Assembly (NCBI RefSeq): GCF_011762045.1
Contig: NZ_JAASQS010000003.1
Span: 310,001-374,000, forward strand
Source of the DNA: Rhizomicrobium electricum
GTDB lineage: Bacteria; Pseudomonadota; Alphaproteobacteria; Micropepsales; Micropepsaceae
DNA length: 64,000 nt
Direction of reading: 5' to 3'
Below the pieces are notes generated by a model. The model worked only from the letters and a program-made list of their open reading frames with translations, did no database searches and had not been told where the DNA came from. Made by a program: the position numbers and the translations under genes. Below are positions 36,633-45,149 of the stretch, in pieces. Within the stretch, counting starts at the first letter, position 1, and each line of letters starts with the position of its first letter.

Positions 36633-37612
36633 CAAAGCCTCACTTCGCGGCGTTCGGCGGCGCTGAGATCGCCGGCTTCAAGCACGTCCATCACCAGGAT
36701 CGCGTCGTCGAGCGTCACCGGTTGCGGCGCCCGCCCCAGGATCGCATCGCGCACAGCCATGTAGAAACCACGCCCGTCGGCGGTTCCCGCGGGCGCCTGC
36801 TGCCCGGAGCCGTCGGGATACACCAACGTGCCGGGCCTTGGATCAACGCCCTCGCGTGTGTTGATGCCGTATTTGACGAAGCTGGCTTTGGAGCCGTGTA
36901 CGACGAACCGCAGTTCCTGTTCGGGCGCGAGAAAACAGCTCGTCAGCACCACACGCAGTTTCTCGTAGCGCAGCGTCGCGTGGAAGAAATCGGCCGCACC
37001 GCCGCCGGGCCGCTGGATCGCCTGATCGCAGGTAATGGCCATCGGCTTACCGAACAGTTGCAGCACCTGATCGAGGAGATGGGGCGCCAGATCCCACCAT
37101 GTGCCCGAACCCGGACCGGGTTTCTCGCGCCAAGCGTCGGGAACGTGCGGTGCCCAGCGGTCAAAATGGGATTCGAAATAGGCGATCTCGCCCAGAACGC
37201 CGCCGGCGATCAGTTGCTTGACCACCAGGTAGTCGGCGTACCAGCGGAAGTTATGGAACACGGTGAGGAGTTTGCCCGATGCCTCTGCGCGCCGCTTCAG
37301 TTCGCGCGCCTCGTCGCCGGTCACCGTGAATGGCTTGTCCACCACCACGTGCTTGCCCGCTTCGAGCGCCCGTGCGCAGAGATCGAAATGGCTGGTGTTG
37401 GGCGTCGAAATCGCGATGAGATCGATCGCGGGATCGGCAAACACGGCTTCGGGATCGTCGACCGCGCGCACGCCGGGATGATCGCGGGCAATCTCTTCGC
37501 TGCGGCGCGAGACGATCGCCTTGAGCGCCATGCCGTCAGTCCGGGCCACCGGTTCGGCATGGAACACGCGTCCGCCGAAACCGTATCCGATCACCGCAAC
37601 ATTGAGGGTCAT
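36632..37612 (-). CDS. Gfo/Idh/MocA family oxidoreductase (first of pair)
   Basis: 326 residues from the ATG at 37612 (MTLNVAVIGYGFGGRVFHAE). NAD-binding GYGFGG, ISTPNTSHFDLCARAL, the Lys motif VVVDKPFTVTGDEA, LGEIAYFESHFDRW and WDLAPHLLDQVLQLFGKP are the family marks. Its start overlaps the stop of the membrane-protein gene by 4 bases. Substrate unknown; no transporter or kinase for a sugar lies nearby. Confidence 0.9.
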   Translation of the reverse strand: MTLNVAVIGYGFGGRVFHAEPVARTDGMALKAIVSRRSEEIARDHPGVRAVDDPEAVFADPAIDLIAISTPNTSHFDLCARALEAGKHVVVDKPFTVTGDEARELKRRAEASGKLLTVFHNFRWYADYLVVKQLIAGGVLGEIAYFESHFDRWAPHVPDAWREKPGPGSGTWWDLAPHLLDQVLQLFGKPMAITCDQAIQRPGGGAADFFHATLRYEKLRVVLTSCFLAPEQELRFVVHGSKASFVKYGINTREGVDPRPGTLVYPDGSGQQAPAGTADGRGFYMAVRDAILGRAPQPVTLDDAILVMDVLEAGDLSAAERREVRL

Positions 37613-38025
37613 CCGAAGAACATCCGTGCTCGTTTGCCGAACAGGAAGATATAGTTCAGCGCCAGCCAGACAAGCGACAAGCCGGCGCGCATCATGGCCG
37701 CATCGACGGACGACGCGCGATACCCGACCTCGTTGGCCCAGGAAATCACCATCGCCGATTGTACGATCAAGAGACCGAGGAACAGGGTCAGCAGGATCAG
37801 GAGCGCCAAGCGGCCCCAACGGTAGCCGTACCACGTCGTATGCGCGGCCAGGCTGATGAGCACGCCGGTAACGCCGACGAACGCCGCTTGCCCGCCCGAA
37901 TAGCCGCGATCTTCGGCCAGGATGCTGGTCGCGATCATGAACACCGCCAGCAATCCGTTGCCGATGCTCAGTATCCAAATCGAAAGCGGCCGCCGGCCGC
38001 GCACCATCACGTTGTCGTTTGCCAT
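37609..38025 (-). CDS. Small integral membrane protein
   Basis: 138 residues from the ATG at 38025 (MANDNVMVRGRRPLSIWILS), with GGGGGGAC upstream. Four hydrophobic stretches (about 14-34, 41-63, 71-94, 113-133), e.g. LALLILLTLFLGLLIVQSAM. No known domain seen. It is the first gene in a line with two oxidoreductases. Confidence 0.7.
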   Translation of the reverse strand: MANDNVMVRGRRPLSIWILSIGNGLLAVFMIATSILAEDRGYSGGQAAFVGVTGVLISLAAHTTWYGYRWGRLALLILLTLFLGLLIVQSAMVISWANEVGYRASSVDAAMMRAGLSLVWLALNYIFLFGKRARMFFG

Positions 38026-38075
38026 GGGTGTCCCCCCGATCCGGTTCGAAAGTCTACCTATCGGAAAGTGGCAGT

Positions 38076-38831
38076 TCAGAGGCGGCGGAACGCTCCCAGC
38101 TGCAGCGAATCGGGCTCTCGCGCGATTTTGAACACACGCGCCAGCGTGGCGTCGGCGAAGGCTTCCGCGGGCGGACCATCGGCGGCGAGCGCACCCTGTT
38201 CGAGCACCAGCACGCGATCGCAATGACGTGCCGCGAGCGACAGGTCGTGCAGCGTGACCGCGACGGCGGTGCCCCGGCGAGCCTCTTCGCGCAAGAGATC
38301 CATCAGCCTGAGCTGGTGGCTGGGATCGAGATACGCCGCGGGCTCGTCGGCAAACAGCACCGCCGCTCCTGTCGCCAGAGCCCGCGCAAATAGAACGCGG
38401 GCGCGCTCGCCGGCCGACAACTCGTCCATGCGGCGGCGGGCGAAATGCGGCGCCTCGCAGCGCGCCAGCGCGTCGGCAGCGGCCAGACGGTCCTTCAGAT
38501 CGGGTGGACCGAAACCGCGATATGGCAGGCGGCCAAGCAGCACAACATCCTCGACCGGCATCGGCCAGCGCGCCTCGCCGCCTTGCGGCAGATACGCCAT
38601 GGCGCGCGCCAATGCCTCGCGCGGCCAGTCGGCCAATGCCTTGCCGAGCACGTCGACATGGCCATGGCTGAGCGGCTGCAAACCCAAGGCGGCGCGTAAC
38701 AGCGTCGTTTTGCCGGCGCCGTTGGGACCGACAATGCCGGTCACGCTGCCAGCCATCAGTGATGCCGAAACGCGATTCAGCGCGGCCCGGCGGCCGAACG
38801 AAACCGAGACCTGATCGAACCGCACGCTCAT
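38076..38831 (-). CDS. btuD: ABC transporter ATPase, probably cobalamin uptake
   Basis: 251 residues from the ATG at 38831. Walker A GPNGAGKTTLLRAALG, Q-loop YLPQGGEARWP, signature LSAGERARVLFARAL, Walker B AVLFADEPAAYLD, switch His in VAVTLHDLSLAARH. It is of the FecE/BtuD class that powers metal-chelate and B12 uptake. The start overlaps the permease stop by 4 bases. The substrate is inferred from the cobalamin riboswitch upstream of the permease; without it, siderophore or heme would be equally possible. Confidence 0.85.
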   Translation of the reverse strand: MSVRFDQVSVSFGRRAALNRVSASLMAGSVTGIVGPNGAGKTTLLRAALGLQPLSHGHVDVLGKALADWPREALARAMAYLPQGGEARWPMPVEDVVLLGRLPYRGFGPPDLKDRLAAADALARCEAPHFARRRMDELSAGERARVLFARALATGAAVLFADEPAAYLDPSHQLRLMDLLREEARRGTAVAVTLHDLSLAARHCDRVLVLEQGALAADGPPAEAFADATLARVFKIAREPDSLQLGAFRRL

Positions 38832-39853
38832 GGCTGCCGCCTCAATTTGAGGATCAGCCAGAGGAAGAACGGCGCACCCAGCATCGCCGTGATGACACCG
38901 AGCAGAAGCTGGCCATCGGGCGTTATCAGGCGCAGTGCAACGTCGGCACCGGCCACCATTGCGGCGCCGCCGATCATGGAGGGTACCAACAGGCGCGAAG
39001 GCTGGTAGCCGAACAACGGCCGCAGCAAATGCGGCACCATCAAACCGACGAAACTCACTGCACCGGCGGCTGCCGTTGCCGCGCCGGTCGCCAGCGCCAC
39101 GCCGAGCACCACACGTCCGCGCAAAGACCCGACCGCGATACCGAGCGAACGCGCCGCTTCTTCGCCGAGCGTCAGGGCGTCGAGACCGCGCCCCGTTGTG
39201 GCAAGCAGCCCCAGCCCGCACGCGACCAGCGGCAACGCATAGCTGAGATCGTTGAGGGTACGATCTTTCAGCGAGCCCATCATCCACAGCACCATTTCGC
39301 TCATGGCGTAGGGATTGCGCGCCAGCGACAGTGCAAGCGCGGTCAGTGCGGTCGCGAAACTGCCGATCGCAACGCCTGCCAGCACCAGGGCCACGGCGCC
39401 TGCGCCGCTTTTCGACAAGGCATAGAGGATCGCGGCGGCGATCAACGCACCGGCGATGGCGAACACCGGCAAGGTCAGCGGATGGAGCGCGACCAAGCCG
39501 AAATACATCGCCACCACGGCGCCGAGTCCGGCGCATGCGGTCACGCCGGTCACGCCCGGCTCGGCCAGCGGGTTGGCGAACAGTCCTTGCAGTGCCGCTC
39601 CGCTGCCGCCCAGTGCCGCCCCGACGATCAGCGCCAGCGCGGCGCGTGGCAGCCGGATTTCCTGAGCGATCACACCGGCCGCGCCTTTGCCGGTGAACAA
39701 ACCCATCAGCAGTTCACGCGGGGCGTAATCGGCCGGACCGATCAGGAACGAGGCCAGCGCGAACACCAGCGCGGCAACGATAAGAGCCAGTGTCCAGCGC
39801 GCACTGCGGCTGAAGCGCTGCTCCTGCAAAATCGAGACGGTCGTCGCGTCCAT
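38828..39853 (-). CDS. btuC: FecCD/BtuC-type permease, probably cobalamin uptake
   Basis: 341 residues from the ATG at 39853 (MDATTVSILQEQRFSRSARW), AAAGG upstream. About ten membrane helices with family motifs RLPRAALALIVGAALGGSGA, LQGLFANPLAEPGVTGVT, MMGSLKDRTLND and VSFVGLMVPHLLR. An in-frame start at 39925 falls within the riboswitch core and is rejected. It pairs with the ATPase behind it and the binding protein ahead. Confidence 0.9.
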   Translation of the reverse strand: MDATTVSILQEQRFSRSARWTLALIVAALVFALASFLIGPADYAPRELLMGLFTGKGAAGVIAQEIRLPRAALALIVGAALGGSGAALQGLFANPLAEPGVTGVTACAGLGAVVAMYFGLVALHPLTLPVFAIAGALIAAAILYALSKSGAGAVALVLAGVAIGSFATALTALALSLARNPYAMSEMVLWMMGSLKDRTLNDLSYALPLVACGLGLLATTGRGLDALTLGEEAARSLGIAVGSLRGRVVLGVALATGAATAAAGAVSFVGLMVPHLLRPLFGYQPSRLLVPSMIGGAAMVAGADVALRLITPDGQLLLGVITAMLGAPFFLWLILKLRRQP

Positions 39854-39917
39854 CACGGCCTTTCTGTCGCCGCCGCCGGTCTTCCGGCTTCCCACGGCGC
39901 ACCCCGGCCATCGGATG

Positions 39918-40064
39918 GACGACACGCGCGGCAGGTTTCCTGGCTCTGCGGCTGAGGTTGCGGCGGCCTTCCCACCCTTTGGGCAGTGACCGTCCGCTTA
40001 GGGCCGCTACAGTTGCGGGGGCAGCCGCGGGATTTCCACCCGCGTTCCCATGTCCGTGCGCTAG
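39918..40064 (-). promoter_or_regulatory. Cobalamin (B12) riboswitch
   Basis: On the minus strand: GGTGGAAATCCCGCGGCTGC (5' core), CCCCGCAACTGTAGCGG, the CACTGCCC and GGGAAGGCCG blocks, and the B12 box GAGCCAGGAAACCTGCC (39946-39930). All conserved elements of the AdoCbl aptamer are in order. It starts only a few bases after the btuF-like stop and ends about 65 bases before btuC. No clear terminator stem follows, so translational control of btuC is the simpler reading. Confidence 0.93.
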
Positions 40065-40068
40065 GCGA

Positions 40069-40944
40069 TTAGTACGGCCGCCCTTTCGGCGGTGCAAGCG
40101 CCCGCGCCTTCCGCCCCAGTTCCGCCAGCGGCGCGCCGCTATCGAGGGACCACGGGCCTGGGCAGAGGAGCGGCGTCAACCCGGCGAATTCCATATGAGT
40201 TTTGCCCTGCAGCGCCTTGAAGGCGGGATGGTGCAGGATGGCGTAAGCGCGGGCCGAACCGCTGCGTTCCTCGCCGCCGAGGATCAGAAGCTCTGGGGCG
40301 GCGGCGATGACAGCTTCTACGGGTAGCTGCCCGCTGCGCGTTAATTGGGCTGGCGGGGCGGCGTTAACCAATCCGGCGATCTGCATCACCTCCTCGGTGA
40401 CGCCTTGCACCGTGGCATAGCCTTGCGGCTCGTAAAGAATGGTACGGACAGGCGGGCGCGGGGCGTCACGGCGGACCGCAGCGAGTTTGCGATCCATGTC
40501 CGCCAGCAGAGCCGCAGCGCGATCGGGTGTCCCCAGCTTTTCGCCCAGCATTTTCGTGACGGCACGCACGTCGGCGAGCGAATTGGCCCACGGCACGTCC
40601 AGCACCGGCACACCCAGCCGGTTGAGACTGAGATGCAGGCGGGGATTGGTCCCGGCATACATCACCACCAGATCGGGTTTCCGGGCCAGCACGGCCTCGG
40701 TCGAGGGCCGGATCACCGGCATTCCGGCAGCGGCATCGACGATGGTGGACACCACGGGATTGCGATCCACCGCCTCATAGGAAAGCGCCGCGATCCGGCC
40801 CCGCGGCACCAGCCGGAAGACGTATTCGTCGGTGCACAAGAAGGTCGACACGATTCTGTGCGCCGGCGGCGCCGCAAAAGCGGGTAGAATCAGGTTTGCC
40901 GCAGCACAGGCGGCGGCCGCAAGCCACTTTGTTTGCCAGCGCAT
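40069..40944 (-). CDS. btuF: BtuF-type periplasmic binding protein, probably for cobalamin
   Basis: 291 residues from the ATG at 40944 (MRWQTKWLAAAACAAANLIL). Signal peptide ending near FAA, then a type 3 (class III) binding fold with a rigid helix: HRIVSTFLCTDEYVFRLVPR, IRPSTEAVLARKPDLVVMYA, GVPVLDVPWANSLADVRAV, VEAVIAAAPELLILGGEE. Such proteins bind B12, heme or siderophores for BtuCD-type transporters. It precedes the riboswitch, so it may be on a longer transcript or have a separate promoter near 40960. Confidence 0.82.
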   Translation of the reverse strand: MRWQTKWLAAAACAAANLILPAFAAPPAHRIVSTFLCTDEYVFRLVPRGRIAALSYEAVDRNPVVSTIVDAAAGMPVIRPSTEAVLARKPDLVVMYAGTNPRLHLSLNRLGVPVLDVPWANSLADVRAVTKMLGEKLGTPDRAAALLADMDRKLAAVRRDAPRPPVRTILYEPQGYATVQGVTEEVMQIAGLVNAAPPAQLTRSGQLPVEAVIAAAPELLILGGEERSGSARAYAILHHPAFKALQGKTHMEFAGLTPLLCPGPWSLDSGAPLAELGRKARALAPPKGRPY

Positions 40945-40999
40945 ATTGTCGTTCCGGGTCACGCTACCTACATCGGTACCACACTGAGGGGAGTACCAC

Positions 41000-42847
41000 A
41001 TGCGCAAGACCATTGCTGCCTTCGCAGCCATCACCGCCACGTCTGTCGCCGCACTGGCCGCCGGCTCCGCCGACGACGTGCTGAAGGCCAACTGGGCCGC
41101 CACGGGCGGTTCGGCCTGGGCTACGAAGACCGCGGTGAGCATCGATTCCGACTATGCCGGCCAAGGCCTTACTGGCATCACCCACTCGGTCAGCGACCTG
41201 AAAACGGGCCGGACGGTCAGCACGTTCAAGGTCGGCCCGGCTGAGGGTGCCAACGGCTTCGACGGCAAAACGCCGTGGGCGCGCGACACCTCCGGCACCA
41301 TCACCGAACAGGAAGGCGGCGACGCGCTGGTCCTCGCCGTCAACGACGCTTACCGGAACGCCAATCTGTGGTGGAAACCCGATCACGGCGGAGCGGCGAT
41401 CGAATCCAAAGGCGAAGTCACCAACGCCGAAGGCCGGTTCGACGTCCTGGTTGTGACCCCGAAAGGCGGCAAGCCGTTCGAAGCCTGGTTCGATACCGGC
41501 ACGCATTACCTTTCCAAGATCGTCGAGAAAGCGGGCGCGCAAACCGTCGCCACCACGCTCGCGGAATACCGCGACGAAGACGGCGTGAAGCTGCCTCACA
41601 AAATACAGGTCGATACCGGCGTCGGCGCAGCGTACCTGCAGACCATGAAGGTGACCAAGGTCACGTTCCTTGGCGCCCAGCCCGACAGCACCTTTGCCAT
41701 GCCGAAGATCGTGGTGACCGATTTCGCGATCGCGGGCGGCGCGGCTTCGACCACGATACCGGTCCAGATCGTCAACAATCACATTTACGGTGCGGCAAAG
41801 GTCAACGGCAAAGGCCCGTTCGTGTTCATCTTCGATACCGGCGGGCGCAACATCATCACGCCGCCGCTGGCCAAGGAACTCGGCCTCAAGATCGAAGGCA
41901 AACTGCCGGGATCGGGCGCCGGCGAAGGCGTGATGGAGGGCGGCTTCGTCCACGGGCTCGACTTCGCGGTCGGCGACGCCACGGTGAAGAACCAGCTCGC
42001 CATCGTCTTCCCGCTCGACAAGCTCGGCGACATCGAAGGCATTCCGATGCCCGGCATGGTCGGCTACGAAACCTTCCGCCGCTTCGTCACCCGCGTTGAC
42101 TACGGCGCCGGGACACTGACGCTGATCGACCCTGCCAAGTTCGATCCCAAGGATGCCGGCACGCCGGTGAAATTCGTCTTCAACGATCATGTTCCCGAAG
42201 TGATGGGCACGATCGAAGGCATTCCCGCCAAGTTCGATATCGACACCGGCGCGCGTTCCGAACTCACCATCACCAAGCCGTTCGCGGAAACCAACAAGTT
42301 GCGCGATAGCCATCCCAAGGGCGTCGTGGCGGTGGACGGCTGGGGCGTCGGCGGGCCGTCGACCGGTTACGTCACGCGCATCAAGGATATGACCATCGGC
42401 GACGTGAAGATCGGTCCGGTGGTGGGCTCGCTCGCCAATCAGGACAAAGGCGCGTTCGCCGGCTCCGATTATTCCGCCAATGTCGGCGGTGGCGTCTTGA
42501 AGCGCTTTGTCGTCACCTTCGATTACAACAATCGCCTCATGTATCTGAAGCCGCGCCCCAGCCCGGTGGACGATACCAACACCTATGACCGCGCCGGCCT
42601 GTGGCTCAATGTCGACGGCACCGCTTTCAAGATCGTAAGCGTCACCAAGACGGCGCCCGCGGCCGAAGCGGGCCTTGTCGAAGGCGATATCGTCACGGCC
42701 GTCGACGGCAAACCGGCCGCCAGCGTGAAGCTGGCCGAGCTGCGTAAGACGCTCCGTACCGCCAAGCCCGGCACGGTCGTCACCTTCACGGTCACGCGCG
42801 GCGGCAAGCCCAAAAACGTCAAGGTCACGTTGCGCGATCTGATCTGA
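41000..42847 (+). CDS. Secreted double retropepsin-like aspartyl protease with PDZ domain
   Basis: 615 residues, GAGGGGAG before the ATG, signal peptide MRKTIAAFAAITATSVAALA. Residues ~25-220 resemble an outer-membrane lipoprotein-sorting fold (NWAATGGSAWATKTAVSIDS, GKPFEAWFDTGTHYLSKIVE). Two retropepsin-like units follow, each with a DTG-type active site: FVFIFDTGGRNIITP and AKFDIDTGARSELTI. A PDZ domain closes the protein (PAAEAGLVEGDIVTAVDGK). One chain with two DTG units could form an intramolecular active site as in pepsins. Periplasmic location expected; substrate unknown. Confidence 0.85.
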   Translation: MRKTIAAFAAITATSVAALAAGSADDVLKANWAATGGSAWATKTAVSIDSDYAGQGLTGITHSVSDLKTGRTVSTFKVGPAEGANGFDGKTPWARDTSGTITEQEGGDALVLAVNDAYRNANLWWKPDHGGAAIESKGEVTNAEGRFDVLVVTPKGGKPFEAWFDTGTHYLSKIVEKAGAQTVATTLAEYRDEDGVKLPHKIQVDTGVGAAYLQTMKVTKVTFLGAQPDSTFAMPKIVVTDFAIAGGAASTTIPVQIVNNHIYGAAKVNGKGPFVFIFDTGGRNIITPPLAKELGLKIEGKLPGSGAGEGVMEGGFVHGLDFAVGDATVKNQLAIVFPLDKLGDIEGIPMPGMVGYETFRRFVTRVDYGAGTLTLIDPAKFDPKDAGTPVKFVFNDHVPEVMGTIEGIPAKFDIDTGARSELTITKPFAETNKLRDSHPKGVVAVDGWGVGGPSTGYVTRIKDMTIGDVKIGPVVGSLANQDKGAFAGSDYSANVGGGVLKRFVVTFDYNNRLMYLKPRPSPVDDTNTYDRAGLWLNVDGTAFKIVSVTKTAPAAEAGLVEGDIVTAVDGKPAASVKLAELRKTLRTAKPGTVVTFTVTRGGKPKNVKVTLRDLI

Positions 42848-42864
42848 ACGCACTTGCACCGACA

Positions 42865-42897
42865 AGGGACCGGGGCATTCGCTCCGGTCTCTTTTTG
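42865..42897 (+). terminator. Intrinsic terminator of aspartyl protease gene
   Basis: GGGACCGG pairs with CCGGTCTC around GGCATTCGCT and is followed by TTTTT; it begins 18 bases after the stop. Confidence 0.85.
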
Positions 42898-44139
42898 TCA
42901 GAGCGCGCTGGCGAGGAGCAACAGAACGGGCGCGGCGGCCAGACCGGTCAGAAGTCCATCGCGATGCTTCGACCAGGCTCGCGCGGCAACGAGCCCGGCG
43001 AGCGGCACAAAGGGCGCAATCGGGAAGTAATAGCGGGGATAGGCGTCCATCATCCAGCCGGTCGACAGATGGCGCTGATAGCTGAACCAGACGTGCACCA
43101 CGAACATGGACACAAATGCAACGGCGCAGGCGACTACCAGAACCTCGTCCGATGAAGCCATGCGAGATGCGAACCGTCGCGCCGCCAGCCACACGCCCGC
43201 CGCGGCCACGCCAATCGCAAATACGGGAAACACCAAAGCCGCGCTCTGGATCGCATCGCGTGGCGGCTGCCAGCCGGCTACAAAATCACCCACAAACCTG
43301 ATCGCATAAACCGGGAAGGAAAGGCGTGTCGCGCCGTCCCATCCGGCGTACCGCGCAATCGCCACCAGTGCGGCGTGCTGGGCGGGGGTGTCCGGCGCCG
43401 GGCTGCCATACGCGAGCATCAACTGCGCGTATGGGATCGCGGCGATGACAAGCGCAACGACCGCCGCAACGCTCCAAAGTGCCGGAAGACGTCGCTCGCG
43501 AAGGAGCCAAACAAAAACCGTTGCGAGCACGCCGGCGCCGAGCAGGAATCCCGTCAGCTTGGCCCACGACGCCAGCACCAAACCGCAGAGTGCAAGCGCC
43601 AGCCACCCTGCCCGGCGCGTCTCGATCAACCGTTTCAGACCGAGCAGCATGACCGCGCCGCCCACGAACGCCGCATTGTCGTTGTTCACGCAGCCCGCGA
43701 GCGGGATCAGCACGGGAATGCACAACAGCGGCACCGCGTAGGCATAGAACGGCAGGCGTTCGGTCTCACGCGGCAGCAGGAGAAAACAAGTCAGCAACCC
43801 AGCAGCCGCCAGAACGATGTTGATGAGGCGGAACCACAACAGCGCTTCCGGATGGCCTTCAAGTTGCGGTCCCATATGCGCCAGCGCGGCGTAATAGATC
43901 GGCGGATGATTGATGTAGTTGGCCACCGGCCGGAAACGGAAGGTGTTCGGATCGAGCAGCTTCAGATTCGCCAAATCGTGTGGCGCGTCGGCCTTTTGCA
44001 GCTGAGCGACATAGGAAACGTGCGCCAACTCGTCGGTCCCTCGCGCCGGCGCGGTACGGATCGCCGCCAACACGGCGCTGAGCACAAAGACCGCCAGCAG
44101 CATCACGATGCGAAGGTTGGCTTCACGCAAGGGAATCAT
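42898..44139 (-). CDS. Multi-spanning membrane glycosyltransferase-like protein
   Basis: 413 residues with about ten membrane helices. The first external loop has [15 protein letters not shown], the acidic-residue site typical of GT-C enzymes, and later [14 protein letters not shown] and [20 protein letters not shown]. This fits the GT39/GT83-like or DUF2142 families, which use polyprenyl-linked sugar donors. The acceptor is not known. It is convergent with the aspartyl protease and divergent from the aldo/keto reductase gene. Confidence 0.75.
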   Translation of the reverse strand: MIPLREANLRIVMLLAVFVLSAVLAAIRTAPARGTDELAHVSYVAQLQKADAPHDLANLKLLDPNTFRFRPVANYINHPPIYYAALAHMGPQLEGHPEALLWFRLINIVLAAAGLLTCFLLLPRETERLPFYAYAVPLLCIPVLIPLAGCVNNDNAAFVGGAVMLLGLKRLIETRRAGWLALALCGLVLASWAKLTGFLLGAGVLATVFVWLLRERRLPALWSVAAVVALVIAAIPYAQLMLAYGSPAPDTPAQHAALVAIARYAGWDGATRLSFPVYAIRFVGDFVAGWQPPRDAIQSAALVFPVFAIGVAAAGVWLAARRFASRMASSDEVLVVACAVAFVSMFVVHVWFSYQRHLSTGWMMDAYPRYYFPIAPFVPLAGLVAARAWSKHRDGLLTGLAAAPVLLLLASAL

Positions 44140-44219
44140 TCCGTCATCATCGATGGCCGTCCGGAGGGTGGCAAGCGTACCCGCCGTGCGTTAAGAAATG
44201 GCAGACAGAGGAGACATCC

Positions 44220-45077
44220 ATGGTCCACGCTGCGAAATCGGGAACGTTCAAGATCGGCGGCGAACGGGAAATCGTCCGCCTCGGCTTCGGCGCCATGCGT
44301 ATCACCGGTAAAGGCATCTGGGGCGACCCGGCGGACCCGGAAGAAGCACGCCGTACGCTGCGCCGCGTCCCGGAACTCGGCATCGACTTTATCGACACGG
44401 CCGACTCTTACGGACCGGCGGTGTCGGAGGATTTGATCCGCGAAGCTCTCCGCCCCTATGGCAAGGTTATGGTTGCCACCAAAGGCGGACTGGTGCGGCC
44501 CGGTCCCGACGTGTGGAACGTGCTCGGCCGGCCCGACTTTCTGATTCAGCAGGCGCATCTGAGCCGCCGCCGCCTGGGCGTCGAGCGCATCGACCTGTGG
44601 CAGCTTCACCGTATCGACACCAATGTGCCGCGCGGCGAGCAGTTCGATGCCATCAAATCGCTGATCCACGACGGCGTGATCCGCTTCGCCGGCCTGTCGG
44701 AAGCATCCATCGACGACATCGAAGCCGCACGCAAGGTGTTCCCCGTCGCGACCGTGCAGAACCGCTACAATCTCGCCGATCGGACCTATGAAGACGTGCT
44801 GAATTATTGCGAGAAGAACGGCATCGGCTTCATTCCGTGGTTCCCGCTGGCGGCGGGCGATCTGGCCAAGCCGGGCACGGTGCTCGATATCATCGCCAAG
44901 AAGCACAACGCCTCGCCCAGCCAGATCGCGCTCGCCTGGATTCTGAAGCGCAGCCCGGTGATCCTGCCGATCCCCGGCACCGGCAAAGTGAAACACCTCG
45001 AAGAAAACGTGGCCGGCGTCGATATTGTGTTGTCGGACGAAGATTTCGCAACGCTGGACAAGGCGGCGAAGAAGTAG
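44220..45077 (+). CDS. Aldo/keto reductase
   Basis: 285 residues. The catalytic tetrad of the (beta/alpha)8 barrel is visible: Asp and Tyr in [17 protein letters not shown], Lys in [13 protein letters not shown], His in [19 protein letters not shown] site near [19 protein letters not shown]. These enzymes reduce aldehydes and ketones in the cytoplasm. The MGDRGDIH-type leader has AGAGGAGA before the start. A strong terminator follows. Confidence 0.92.
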   Translation: MVHAAKSGTFKIGGEREIVRLGFGAMRITGKGIWGDPADPEEARRTLRRVPELGIDFIDTADSYGPAVSEDLIREALRPYGKVMVATKGGLVRPGPDVWNVLGRPDFLIQQAHLSRRRLGVERIDLWQLHRIDTNVPRGEQFDAIKSLIHDGVIRFAGLSEASIDDIEAARKVFPVATVQNRYNLADRTYEDVLNYCEKNGIGFIPWFPLAAGDLAKPGTVLDIIAKKHNASPSQIALAWILKRSPVILPIPGTGKVKHLEENVAGVDIVLSDEDFATLDKAAKK

Positions 45078-45102
45078 TCGCCCATCCTTCACCGTAGAAA
45101 AC

Positions 45103-45133
45103 AAAACCCCGGCCCTCACGGACCGGGGTTTTT
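45103..45133. terminator. Bidirectional terminator between aldo/keto reductase and M3 peptidase
   Basis: AAAACCCCGG (45103-45112) and CCGGGGTTTT (45123-45132), 10-base loop; T-run on plus and A-run for the minus strand. It lies between convergent genes. Confidence 0.92.
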
Positions 45134-45149
45134 CGCATTCGCACGTCTC

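Noticed and set aside
39854-39925. Upstream start for the BtuC-type permease
   Set aside because: The extra codons reach into the riboswitch 3' end (B12 box side) and lack similarity to the family N-terminus.
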